Under the pieces are notes generated by a model. It saw only the letters and a program-made list of their open reading frames with translations. It ran no database searches and was not told the origin of the DNA. DNA of 64,000 nucleotides from Parvibaculum sp049671045 (GTDB lineage Bacteria > Pseudomonadota > Alphaproteobacteria > Parvibaculales > Parvibaculaceae): positions 1-64,000 of the forward strand of contig NZ_JBATUH010000043.1 in the NCBI RefSeq assembly GCF_049671045.1, in the 5' to 3' direction. Each line of letters begins with the position of its first letter. Within the stretch, counting starts at the first letter, position 1. This document shows positions 41,894 through 49,496 of the stretch, one piece after another. Both the position numbers and the translations under genes were made by a program.

Positions 41894-43603
41894 CTACACT
41901 GCCTCGGCGATCCGCGTTTCGGCGCGGCGCTCCCCGTTGCGGCTCGCCCGTCCAGCGAGAACGAAATCCGCATATCCGCTGGCGGCGGCTTCGGCGCAGT
42001 AGCGCCGGTAATTGCCGATGCCGCCGAAATAGGACAGGCCGGTGCTGGATTTGCCCGGCACATTGGCGCCGACATACCAGCTCTCCGTCAGCGGAAACAA
42101 CGTCGCGCCGACCGCTTCCGTGCACAGCTTGCCCCAGTTGTCCTCGGCTTCGGGCCTGGGCTCGAGCGCGGCGAAACCATATTTGTCGAGAAAGCGGATG
42201 GCGTTTCCGACCCAGTCGATCTGCTCCTCGCACAGCAGCATCGGCTGGAAGAGCGGTGCCGGGCTTCCCGCCGCCGCGATGATGTACATGTTCGGAAAGC
42301 TGGCGCTCATCAGGCCGAGATGCGTGCGCGCGCCGCCGTCCCAGTGATCCTTGAGCGTGACACCGCCGCGGCCGCGTATGTCCATGCGCGTGAGAGCACC
42401 CGTCAGCGCATCGAAACCGGTCGCGAGTATGATCGCGTCGAGTTCATATTCCTCATCGCCGACCCTGAGCCCCTTCGGCGTGAATTCCTCGATCGGCGTC
42501 TTCCTGACGTCGACAAGGCTCACATTGTCGCGATTGAAGGCTTCGTAATAGCCATTGTCCGCGATGAGGCGCTTCGTCAGGACCGGGATGGTCGGCATCA
42601 GCAGTTCTGCCGTTGCCCTGTCCTTCACGCGCGCCCTTATCTTCTCGCGCAGGAAGTCGGCGAGCGTGTCGTTCGCCTCGCGGTTCGAATAGATGTCCGG
42701 ATAGGTGTTGTAGAAGGCAAGGCCGCCGTTCTGCCAGCGCTCCTCGAAATGGGCGCGGCGCTCCTCCTCGCTCACTTCCAGCGCCGATTGCATGACGAGC
42801 GGCACCTGCTCGTAGTTGAGCGCAATCCACCCGCCGAACGATTGGTAGCGCTCCTTGTAGCGCCACTCGCCGTAATTCGCCTTCACCTTCTGCTGGTATT
42901 CGGGCGGCATCGGATGGTTGCGGAGGGGTACGGCGAAGGCGGGCGTTCTCTGGAACACATAGAGATGCGCCGCCTGCTCGCCGATGATCGGCGTCATCTG
43001 CACGGATGAGGAGCCCGTGCCCACGATGCCGACGCGCTTTCCGGTGAGGTCCACACCTTCATGCGGCCATTCGCCGGTGTGGTAGATCTTGCCTTTGAAG
43101 CTCTCCATGCCCTTGAAAGCGGGCTTGTTCGGCGCCGAGAGAAATCCCGTCGTCATGACGCAGTGGCGTGCGATGATGCGCTCGCCATTGCTCGTGCTCA
43201 GCACCCAGTGGTTCGCTTCCTCGTCGAAGATGGCGGAATTGATCCGCGTGTTGAACTGCATGTCCTTGCGCAGGTCGAGACGGTCGGCCACGAAGTTGAA
43301 ATATTTCAGAAGCTCGGCCTGCGAAGCGTAGCGTTCCGTCCACTCCCACTCCTGCTGGACCTCATCGGAAAAGGCGAGCGAATACTCCATGCTTTCGATG
43401 TCGACGCGCGCGCCCGGATAGCGGTTCCAGTACCAGGTTCCGCCGACGCCGCTACCGGCTTCGTAAAGCCGCGCGCTAAGACCCATGCGCGGAAAGTGAT
43501 AGATGGCGCAGAGCCCGGCGCAACCGGCGCCGATGATAGCAACGTCGAGTTCGGTCGTTTTGCCGGCGGCCGACTGCCCGCCCCGATCGATATTCGAGCT
43601 CAC
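41894..43603 (-). CDS. Type I Baeyer-Villiger monooxygenase (cycloalkanone-monooxygenase-like)
   Basis: A 569-residue FAD- and NADPH-dependent monooxygenase that inserts oxygen beside a ketone carbonyl to give an ester or lactone. The FAD-binding GAGCAG is at residues 25-30 and the NADPH-binding GTGSSS at 195-200. The BVMO fingerprint FxGxxxHxxxW is present as FKGKIYHTGEW (169-179). The following PHEGVDLTGKRVGIVG matches cyclohexanone-monooxygenase-type sequences closely. It heads an eight-gene operon with a lactonase and CoA ligase, and two kinds of regulatory site lie upstream. A linear ketone remains possible as substrate. Confidence 0.9.
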   Translation of the reverse strand: MSSNIDRGGQSAAGKTTELDVAIIGAGCAGLCAIYHFPRMGLSARLYEAGSGVGGTWYWNRYPGARVDIESMEYSLAFSDEVQQEWEWTERYASQAELLKYFNFVADRLDLRKDMQFNTRINSAIFDEEANHWVLSTSNGERIIARHCVMTTGFLSAPNKPAFKGMESFKGKIYHTGEWPHEGVDLTGKRVGIVGTGSSSVQMTPIIGEQAAHLYVFQRTPAFAVPLRNHPMPPEYQQKVKANYGEWRYKERYQSFGGWIALNYEQVPLVMQSALEVSEEERRAHFEERWQNGGLAFYNTYPDIYSNREANDTLADFLREKIRARVKDRATAELLMPTIPVLTKRLIADNGYYEAFNRDNVSLVDVRKTPIEEFTPKGLRVGDEEYELDAIILATGFDALTGALTRMDIRGRGGVTLKDHWDGGARTHLGLMSASFPNMYIIAAAGSPAPLFQPMLLCEEQIDWVGNAIRFLDKYGFAALEPRPEAEDNWGKLCTEAVGATLFPLTESWYVGANVPGKSSTGLSYFGGIGNYRRYCAEAAASGYADFVLAGRASRNGERRAETRIAEAV

Positions 43604-43723
43604 CAGGTCCTCCTCCCGCGTTCCGCAAGCCCGGCAACCCTCCGCCCCGGGCTCACTGTGACGATCTTCACATCACGGCTTATTTTCGTCCGTACACGTT
43701 GCGATCGTTTCCATTCGGTAAAA

Positions 43724-43774
43724 AAGCTAAGCCTCATTTTTTTATGAGTCAATAGTCAGTGACTGACTATTCAT
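43724..43774 (-). promoter_or_regulatory. Promoter with TetR-type operator, copy 3
   Basis: A palindrome at 43744-43774 with core AGTCAGTGACT (10 of 15 paired positions) overlaps TTGACT (43747-43752) on the minus strand, followed by 17 bases and TAGCTT (43724-43729). The -10 box is weak. It would give a transcript of the BVMO operon starting about 115 bases before the ATG, under TetR control. Confidence 0.65.
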
Positions 43775-43921
43775 TTTCTCACTGGTCGCTTTTTCGCTTT
43801 ATTGGCGGGCTTTTTTGCGCGCTCTCACTCGCCGCACACACAGCCGCCATGTGCGGGCCTCGCCTCTCCACCGGGCCCGCATCCCCAACGCATGTTTCGT
43901 CATCCCTTCCTCTGCGTTAAC

Positions 43922-43937
43922 CGCATGAAGCGTGCCA
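43922..43937 (-). promoter_or_regulatory. Candidate sigma-54 promoter of the BVMO operon
   Basis: Read on the minus strand the site is TGGCACGCTTCATGCG: the -24 half TGGCACG is perfect, and GG and GC are 10 bases apart. The -12 element is ATGC, as in the promoter at 22839-22854. The transcript would start near 43911, upstream of the TetR operator, leaving a leader of about 300 bases before the BVMO start. Confidence 0.65.
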
Positions 43938-44015
43938 ATTGGGGCCAATCGATCTTCGGAGCCGGCATTTCAACGGCTTAGCGCGCGATGCTGACAGGGG
44001 GCCGCGTCGCAATGT

Positions 44016-44079
44016 GTCCGCGGTTCGGACAGTCTGTCGGACACTATGTCGGACAGGCAATCGGACAGTCCGCCGACAG
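44016..44079. promoter_or_regulatory. Enhancer palindrome and 12-bp tandem half-sites
   Basis: GTCCGCGGTTCGGAC (44016-44030) is identical in all but one base to the palindrome at 22934-22948 and is centred about 88 bp upstream of the -24 GG. From 44025 the heptamer TCGGACA repeats every 12 bp (starting at 44025, 44037, 44049, 44061), with a degenerate fifth copy. CGGACAGTCCG (44062-44072) makes another palindrome. The array would put extra half-sites on nearly the same face of the helix, suiting oligomeric activator binding. Confidence 0.6.
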
Positions 44080-44100
44080 AGGAGACCGGGCGAGGCAAAG

Positions 44101-44130
44101 AAAAAGGCCGGCATCTCTGCCGGCCTTTCT
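44101..44130 (-). terminator. Intrinsic terminator of the SDR gene, duplicate of that at 18691
   Basis: AAAAAGGCCGGCA, loop TCTC and TGCCGGCCTTTCT form a 13-bp stem with one mismatch. On the minus strand it ends in TTTTTCTTT, so it suits the SDR gene that stops at 44152. Bases 44101-44128 equal 18691-18718 exactly. Confidence 0.85.
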
Positions 44131-44151
44131 TGTTCGTGCCTTGCGGGCGTA

Positions 44152-44922
44152 TCAGTTGCCGCCGCCGTCGATGTTGAGTTTCTGTCCGTTGGCGTATGGA
44201 TTCGCGTCCGAGACGAGATAGACGACCGCCGCGGCCACCTCTTCGGCCGAGCAGACGTGACCGAAGGGGTGTTTGTCGTCGAGCTCGTGGATGTCCATGT
44301 CCTTCTTGCCGGCGCGCGCGGCGGCGAGCCTGCGGCCCATGTCGGTATCGGTGAGGCTCGGCGCCACGATGTTGGTGCGGATGCCGTATTTGCGCTCCTC
44401 CTTGGCAAGCGTCAGCGCCAGCGCTTCCGCCGCCGCCTTGCCCATATTGTAGGGCCCGCCATTCGCTGACATGTAGAGCGTCGCCACCGACGAAATGATG
44501 ATGATGTCGCCGCGCTTCTCCTTGCGCATATGCGGGAGCACGAGCTTCGAGACGAAATGCGGCGCCATGGCATGCACGCGCAGCACGCGCTCGAGCTCCT
44601 GCGGATCGGTATCCGCGACCGCCTGGCCGCGCGAGGCGATGCCCGCATTGTTGACGAGGATGCCGATCGAACCAAAATCCTTCAGCACATCGGCGACCAT
44701 CTTCTGGTCTTCCTCGAAATTCTCGACGGAGGCCGCATAGGCTTTTGCCTTGCGTCCGAGCTTGCGGATCGCCTCGACGGTTTCGTTCGCGGCTTCCTCG
44801 TCGCGGCGGTAATTGACCGCAACATCGGCGCCTGCCTGCGCGAGCGCAATGGCGATGGCCCGGCCGATGCCGCGCGAAGCGCCCGTGACGAGCGCGACGC
44901 GCCCGCTCAGTGAGATTTCCAT
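44152..44922 (-). CDS. SDR-family oxidoreductase, FabG-like
   Basis: A 256-residue classical SDR with TGASRGIG at 13-20, NNAG at 91-94, catalytic Ser at about 144-145 and Tyr158-x3-Lys162 (PYNMGKAAA). Basic residues after the second strand (NYRRDE) favour NADP(H), so a 3-ketoacyl reductase-like role is possible. The ATG at 44922 is preceded by GGGAGGA; a TTG one codon earlier is too close to it. It follows the CoA ligase by 48 bp on the same strand and ends at a strong terminator. Confidence 0.88.
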   Translation of the reverse strand: MEISLSGRVALVTGASRGIGRAIAIALAQAGADVAVNYRRDEEAANETVEAIRKLGRKAKAYAASVENFEEDQKMVADVLKDFGSIGILVNNAGIASRGQAVADTDPQELERVLRVHAMAPHFVSKLVLPHMRKEKRGDIIIISSVATLYMSANGGPYNMGKAAAEALALTLAKEERKYGIRTNIVAPSLTDTDMGRRLAAARAGKKDMDIHELDDKHPFGHVCSAEEVAAAVVYLVSDANPYANGQKLNIDGGGN

Positions 44923-44970
44923 CAATCCTCCCGTTTCTGGTTGCCGGCCATCCGCTTCTTCGGCGGCGGC

Positions 44971-46707
44971 TCAGTTGGTCGCATATTTCTTCATGTCCTG
45001 GCGCAATTCCGTTTTCAGGATCTTGCCATTGGCATTGCGCGGCAGCGGCTCATGCCGCAGCTCGATCTTCACCGGCACCTTGAAGGCGGCGAGGAGCCTG
45101 CGCACATGCGCCTTAAGCTCTTCCTCGCTCACCTCCTTGCCCGGCGCGATCTGCACGACGGCGCCGACCTCCTCGCCGAGCACCTTGTGCGGAATGGCGA
45201 CGACGGCAGCATCCATCACCGCGGGATGGGCGTAGAGAGCGCCCTCGACCTCGACGCAATAGATGTTCTCGCCGCCGCGAATGAGCATGTCCTTCGCGCG
45301 GTCGAGAATGAAGACGAAGCCTTCCTCATCCACGCGGACGAGATCGCCGGAATGAAGCCACCCATCCGTGATCGCGGCGGCCGTCGCTTCGGGCTTGTTC
45401 CAGTAGCCCTTGACGATGTTCGGCCCCTTGATCCAGAGCTCGCCCACCTGGCCCGGGGCCACTTCATTGCCCTTCTCGTCGACGACCTTGAGATCGCAGA
45501 CGGGCACGGCCGGGCCCGCGCTTTCCGGCCGGTTCTCGTAATCCTCGGCCGAGTTCTGCGTGGTGATGGACGAGGTCTCGGTGAGGCCGTAGCCATTGCC
45601 CGGCTGCACCTTCGGGAATTGCTGCTTGATGCGGGTGACGAGATCGGGCGCGGAGGGCGCGCCGCCATAGCCGATCGCCTCGACGCTCGATGTGTCGTGA
45701 AGCGCGAAGTTCGGGCTTTCGAGCACCTGCCAGACCATGGCGGGCACGCCGCCGAAGGATTGGATATGCTCCTGCTCGATCAGTTCGAGCGCGCGCTCGG
45801 GATTCCATTTGTGCATGAAGACGAGCTTGCCGCCGCCCGCATACATGGGAACCAGGATCGAGTGGCAGCCCGTGGCGTGGAAAAGCGGCACGGAGAGGAG
45901 CATGGAGCGCTGCGGCGCGTCGGGATCGGGCGCTGGCGGCGTCTCGCCGCGGCGGAGACAGGCGCGCGCCGGCGCATAGGCCGCGCTCATCAGATTGGTC
46001 ATCATGTTGCGATGGGTGCCGAGCGCCCCCTTGGGCTTGCCCGTCGTGCCGGATGTATAGAAGATCGTCGCATCGTCATCGGGCTCGAGCCCCGGATCGG
46101 GCAGCGCGGCATCCGAGAGCTTCGCATAGTCTTCCGGCTTGCCGATCAGATTCTCGAGCGCGAGCGCATCGCCCAGCGGCTCGCGCGAGGCGCGCGCCGC
46201 GATGATGCCGGCGACCTTGAGGTCACCCATATGCGGCCTCAGCCTGTCGAGCCGCTCGCCATCGACCACCACGACCTTCGAGCCTGAATCCGTGATGCAA
46301 TATTCAAGCTCCGCCCCGCTCCCCCAGGCATTGATCGGCACGGTGATGGCGCCGATGGCGGCCGCCGCCCAGAAGGCGATCGACCATTCGGGGAAATTGC
46401 GCATGGCGATGGCGACGCGGTCGCCCTTGCGGATGCCGAAGCGGTCGGCATAGACGCGGGCCAGCGCGCAGACGGCGCGATAGTGGCTGTCGAAATCGAG
46501 GCGCTCGCCCTCATAGACGATGAAGTCGCGCTTGCCCCAGCCCTTGCCGAGTTCGAAGATCGCGCGCAGATGCGGCGGCGCATTCTTGTAGACCCGGGTC
46601 GGAATGCCCCGGATCGTCACCGTCTCCATTTCGAAGGGCATACCCGGCGCCGTCAGCAGCCGGTTCGCTTCCGCGATGCTCATCGCGGGCCATTTCGTGT
46701 CGGCCAT
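44971..46707 (-). CDS. AMP-binding acyl-CoA synthetase
   Basis: A 578-residue ANL-superfamily ligase. Motifs are IFYTSGTTGKPKGAL, NGYGLTETSS, GWLHSGDLVRVDEEG, RAKDMLIRGGENIY and the C-terminal NANGKILKTEL with the catalytic Lys. It forms a two-gene unit with the downstream SDR. AGGGGAGGAG precedes the ATG. The long N-terminal part (about 35 residues before the core) is usual for the long-chain or FadD3-like ligases. The substrate is not predictable. Confidence 0.88.
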   Translation of the reverse strand: MADTKWPAMSIAEANRLLTAPGMPFEMETVTIRGIPTRVYKNAPPHLRAIFELGKGWGKRDFIVYEGERLDFDSHYRAVCALARVYADRFGIRKGDRVAIAMRNFPEWSIAFWAAAAIGAITVPINAWGSGAELEYCITDSGSKVVVVDGERLDRLRPHMGDLKVAGIIAARASREPLGDALALENLIGKPEDYAKLSDAALPDPGLEPDDDATIFYTSGTTGKPKGALGTHRNMMTNLMSAAYAPARACLRRGETPPAPDPDAPQRSMLLSVPLFHATGCHSILVPMYAGGGKLVFMHKWNPERALELIEQEHIQSFGGVPAMVWQVLESPNFALHDTSSVEAIGYGGAPSAPDLVTRIKQQFPKVQPGNGYGLTETSSITTQNSAEDYENRPESAGPAVPVCDLKVVDEKGNEVAPGQVGELWIKGPNIVKGYWNKPEATAAAITDGWLHSGDLVRVDEEGFVFILDRAKDMLIRGGENIYCVEVEGALYAHPAVMDAAVVAIPHKVLGEEVGAVVQIAPGKEVSEEELKAHVRRLLAAFKVPVKIELRHEPLPRNANGKILKTELRQDMKKYATN

Positions 46708-46977
46708 CTTCTCCTCCCCTAAGCGCGGTCAGCCAAAGCAAGCCCTCGAGCGAGGCTTGGGGAAAGGGCTTTGCGATGGCCCGCAAATTCGACCTGTCAT
46801 TCGGGAGCAATTTCGCTGCCCGGAGGGTACCTCCGCCCACCGGACCACGCTCCCCATGCGGTCTTGTTTCAAATGCCGCCTGACATATGAAATAGACCTT
46901 TTGAGCGCGGATTTGAAGGCGGGAGGCGGCGCGCCGAAGCGCAAGCCGCCTTCCCTTGCGTCAAGAAGCGGGGGATA

Positions 46978-47643
46978 TCAGAGGCCGAGCTTGCTGACGA
47001 AGCCCCGCTCCTCCGCGATCACGGCGGCAAAGCTCGGCCGCGCGTGGATCTCATTCAGATAGCGAACGAGATTGGGCCATGTCTTCGCGTCCGGTGCGTA
47101 GCCCGCATGGGCGAGATTGACGAAATGCGTCGCCACGGAAATGTCGGCGACTGAAAATGCGCCGCCCGCGAGAAAGGGCTTCGAGCCTATCGCGGCATCG
47201 AGATAGGTGAAGTATTTCGGCAGCTTTTCCGCGAGGGTCTTTTCGGCGGCGGCGCGATCGGGCTCCTTGCCCATCATCTTGGCCAGAACGACGGGGCGGA
47301 AGACGCCCATGCCGACATTGGCGGCGAACTCGGAGTCCGCATATTCCTCGAACCAGAGCGCGCGGCCATAGGCGAGATTGTCCTTGGGGTAGAGCGCGGG
47401 CTCGGGCTTCAGCCGCTCAAGATAGGCGCAGATGACGGAGCTGTCGGGGAGCGTCGCATCCGGCCCCGCCGCCTCGTCGCGCAGAACCGGGATGCGGCCG
47501 AGCGGCGAAATCTCCCTGAACCATTCCGGCGGCTGGAACGGGCTCACCTGCTCCAGCTTGTAGTCGAGGCCCTTCTCGGCCAGAAAAACCCGCACCTTGC
47601 GGACGAAGGGCGAGATAGCCCCTCCGTAGACGATCAATGACAT
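46978..47643 (-). CDS. Glutathione S-transferase family protein
   Basis: A 221-residue GST. The N-terminal thioredoxin-like domain (about 1-80) has SPFVRKVRVFLAEKGL, with Ser near residue 11 as the likely glutathione-activating residue, and GRIPVLRDEA containing the cis-Pro. The C-terminal helical domain contains FSVADISVATHFVN, the conserved N-capping motif. It could detoxify electrophiles or act as an isomerase or lyase. It is transcribed away from the response regulator gene. Confidence 0.88.
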   Translation of the reverse strand: MSLIVYGGAISPFVRKVRVFLAEKGLDYKLEQVSPFQPPEWFREISPLGRIPVLRDEAAGPDATLPDSSVICAYLERLKPEPALYPKDNLAYGRALWFEEYADSEFAANVGMGVFRPVVLAKMMGKEPDRAAAEKTLAEKLPKYFTYLDAAIGSKPFLAGGAFSVADISVATHFVNLAHAGYAPDAKTWPNLVRYLNEIHARPSFAAVIAEERGFVSKLGL

Positions 47644-47761
47644 TTTACACTCCCTGATGACGATGCCAGATGCTGCGTCGGCGGCTTTGCGCGAGGCAAG
47701 TCATTTGTAGATCCGAACGGTGCCGCTCTCCGCCGCCTTGCGGACGCGCCGCTTGCCTGAA

Positions 47762-47791
47762 ATGACACATAGGATCACACGAGCCTATAAT
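47762..47791 (+). promoter_or_regulatory. Sigma-70-type promoter of the response regulator gene
   Basis: ATGACA (47762-47767), 18 bases, then a perfect TATAAT (47786-47791). Transcription would start near 47798, about 32 bases before the ATG. It is the best match to the consensus promoter I noticed in the window. Confidence 0.6.
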
Positions 47792-47829
47792 CCGGGGTGA
47801 ATCGATAACCGGCAACGGGTGCAGAGGCC

Positions 47830-48198
47830 ATGGGCAAAGTACTGGTGATCGAAGACGAGCCGCTCGTGCGCGACACGATCCTCCTCGCGCTCGAATCCGA
47901 CGGGCACAGGGTCGTCACCGCGTCCGACGGCCGGGAGGGCATGATGAAGCTCGGCCTTCAGCCTTTCGACGTGGTGGTGACGGACCTCATCATGCCGGAA
48001 CAGGAAGGGCTCGAATCGATCCGCATCATCCGCCGCGACTATCCCGGCACGCGCATCATCGCCATATCGGGCGGCGGGCGGCATGTGGGGACGGACTACC
48101 TCAAGGCGGCAAGTTTGCTCGGCGCCGATTACGCACTGCAGAAGCCCTTCTCCATGGCGCGGCTGCGCCAATGCGTGGCGGAGTGCCTCGCCCCCTGA
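47830..48198 (+). CDS. Single-domain response regulator (CheY-like)
   Basis: A 122-residue receiver domain with no output domain. The acidic pair Glu8-Asp9, the phosphorylated Asp52 in VVVTDLIMP, Ser80 in AISGGG and Lys105 in LQKPF are all in place. It probably acts by protein-protein contact in a phosphorelay. No histidine kinase gene is adjacent, so its partner is unknown. It is flanked by a clear promoter and the tRNA-His gene. Confidence 0.9.
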   Translation: MGKVLVIEDEPLVRDTILLALESDGHRVVTASDGREGMMKLGLQPFDVVVTDLIMPEQEGLESIRIIRRDYPGTRIIAISGGGRHVGTDYLKAASLLGADYALQKPFSMARLRQCVAECLAP

Positions 48199-48223
48199 TC
48201 GGGCTCGAATTTCGGGGAGGGAA

Positions 48224-48300
48224 TGGTACAGGCGCCCCGGATCGAACGGGGGACCTCTAGATCCACAATCTAGCGCTCTAACCAGCTGAGCTACGCCTGC
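48224..48300 (-). tRNA. tRNA-His (anticodon GTG)
   Basis: The minus strand folds into a full cloverleaf: acceptor GCAGGCG/CGCCTGT (last pair G-U), D-stem GCTC/GAGC, anticodon stem CTAGA/TCTAG around TTGTGGA, and T-stem CCCCG/CGGGG with TTCGATC. The discriminator is A73, CCA is encoded (complement of 48224-48226), and position -1 is T, not G. Lack of an encoded G-1 together with A73 is the known alphaproteobacterial form of tRNA-His. Confidence 0.95.
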
Positions 48301-48533
48301 ACCGGCGGCGCGGGCTCCCTTGTGGGGACTTGCGGCCGATGCGGCCACCCTCGCGATGGCCGGGAACTTAATTCGACCTCCCCGCGAAGGCAAGGGCCAC
48401 AAATGCAGGTTCGGCCACGGGCATCCGGGATCGCTCGGCCCCCCGCTCCGAGGCGCCGGACGGACGGCCTTGCATCTTGCCGCGCGCCTGAATCGCGTAT
48501 AGTCGCCGGGGCCGATAATCCAGAAGGCAAATC

Positions 48534-49496
48534 ATGAGCGAGCATCCGATCAGGACGGCATATATCGAGGCGAACGGCCTCGCCTTCGAAGTCGATATGT
48601 GCGGCGAGGGCGAGAAATTCGCGCTCTTTCTGCACGGATTCCCCGAGAACAAGTTCTCCTGGCGCTATCAGCTTCCGCTCCTCGCCGAGCTCGGCTACAC
48701 GGCCTGGGCGCCCAATCTCAGAGGCTATGGGGGCACGTCTCGGCCCAAGGGGGTCGCCGCCTACCGCATGGAGAATCTCAAAGCCGACGTGGCGGGCCTC
48801 ATCGACGCTGCCCGGGCGCGCGGCATCAAGGGGCCGGTGACCCTCATCGCCCATGACTGGGGCGGCGCCATCGGCTGGGCCTTCGCGCTTTCCGGCGACA
48901 GGCCGCTCGAGCGCTTCATCGTCATGAACCTGCCGCACCCCGCCCTCTTCCTTAAGGGCCTCAAGAGCTGGGCGCAGATCAGGCGCTCCTGGTACATCTT
49001 CTTTTTCCAGCTTCCCTGGCTCCCCGAAAAACTCTTCACCGCGCGCAATGCGGAGGCGATCGCGCAGGCCTTTGTCGGCATGGCGGTGACCGAGAGCCGC
49101 TTCCCGGAAAGCGTGCTCGCCGAATATCGCAAATCCGCGCTCATTCCCGGCGCGATGACGGCGATGATCAACTACTACCGCGCGAGCTTCCGCGACCGCA
49201 GCGGCGCCAGCGCGCTCAGCGAGCCGCCGATCCTCGAAACGCCGACCCTCATGCTCTGGGGCGAGGAGGACGCGGCGCTCGGCCGCGAGCTCACGCTCGG
49301 CACCGAAAAGCTCGTGAAGGACTTCACCATCCGCTATCTGCCGCAAGTCTCCCATTGGGTGCAGCAGGAAGCGCCGGAGGCGGTCAACGCCATGATCCGC
49401 GCCTGGATCGAGGGCCGTCCGGTGCCGCAGGCGGGTCCCAGAGGTCAGCTCCTCATCGAAGGCGGGAGCACGGCCCCGGAGCGCCAGGGCAACTAG
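48534..49496 (+). CDS. Alpha/beta hydrolase, epoxide-hydrolase-like
   Basis: A 320-residue protein with HGFPE (34-38), a hallmark of epoxide hydrolases, and the nucleophile elbow AHDWGG with Asp108 instead of Ser. A later Asp in WGEEDAALG and His in VSHWVQQE complete the triad. LRGYGGTSRP is also typical. An epoxide hydrolase or haloalkane-dehalogenase-like role is likely; the cap domain decides and cannot be judged by eye. Its stop codon overlaps that of the convergent SDR gene. Confidence 0.87.
   Translation: MSEHPIRTAYIEANGLAFEVDMCGEGEKFALFLHGFPENKFSWRYQLPLLAELGYTAWAPNLRGYGGTSRPKGVAAYRMENLKADVAGLIDAARARGIKGPVTLIAHDWGGAIGWAFALSGDRPLERFIVMNLPHPALFLKGLKSWAQIRRSWYIFFFQLPWLPEKLFTARNAEAIAQAFVGMAVTESRFPESVLAEYRKSALIPGAMTAMINYYRASFRDRSGASALSEPPILETPTLMLWGEEDAALGRELTLGTEKLVKDFTIRYLPQVSHWVQQEAPEAVNAMIRAWIEGRPVPQAGPRGQLLIEGGSTAPERQGN

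Noticed and set aside
44016..44079. CRISPR-like array
   Set aside because: The repeat unit is only 12 bp with 7 conserved bases and no spacers of usual length; it fits regulator half-sites better.
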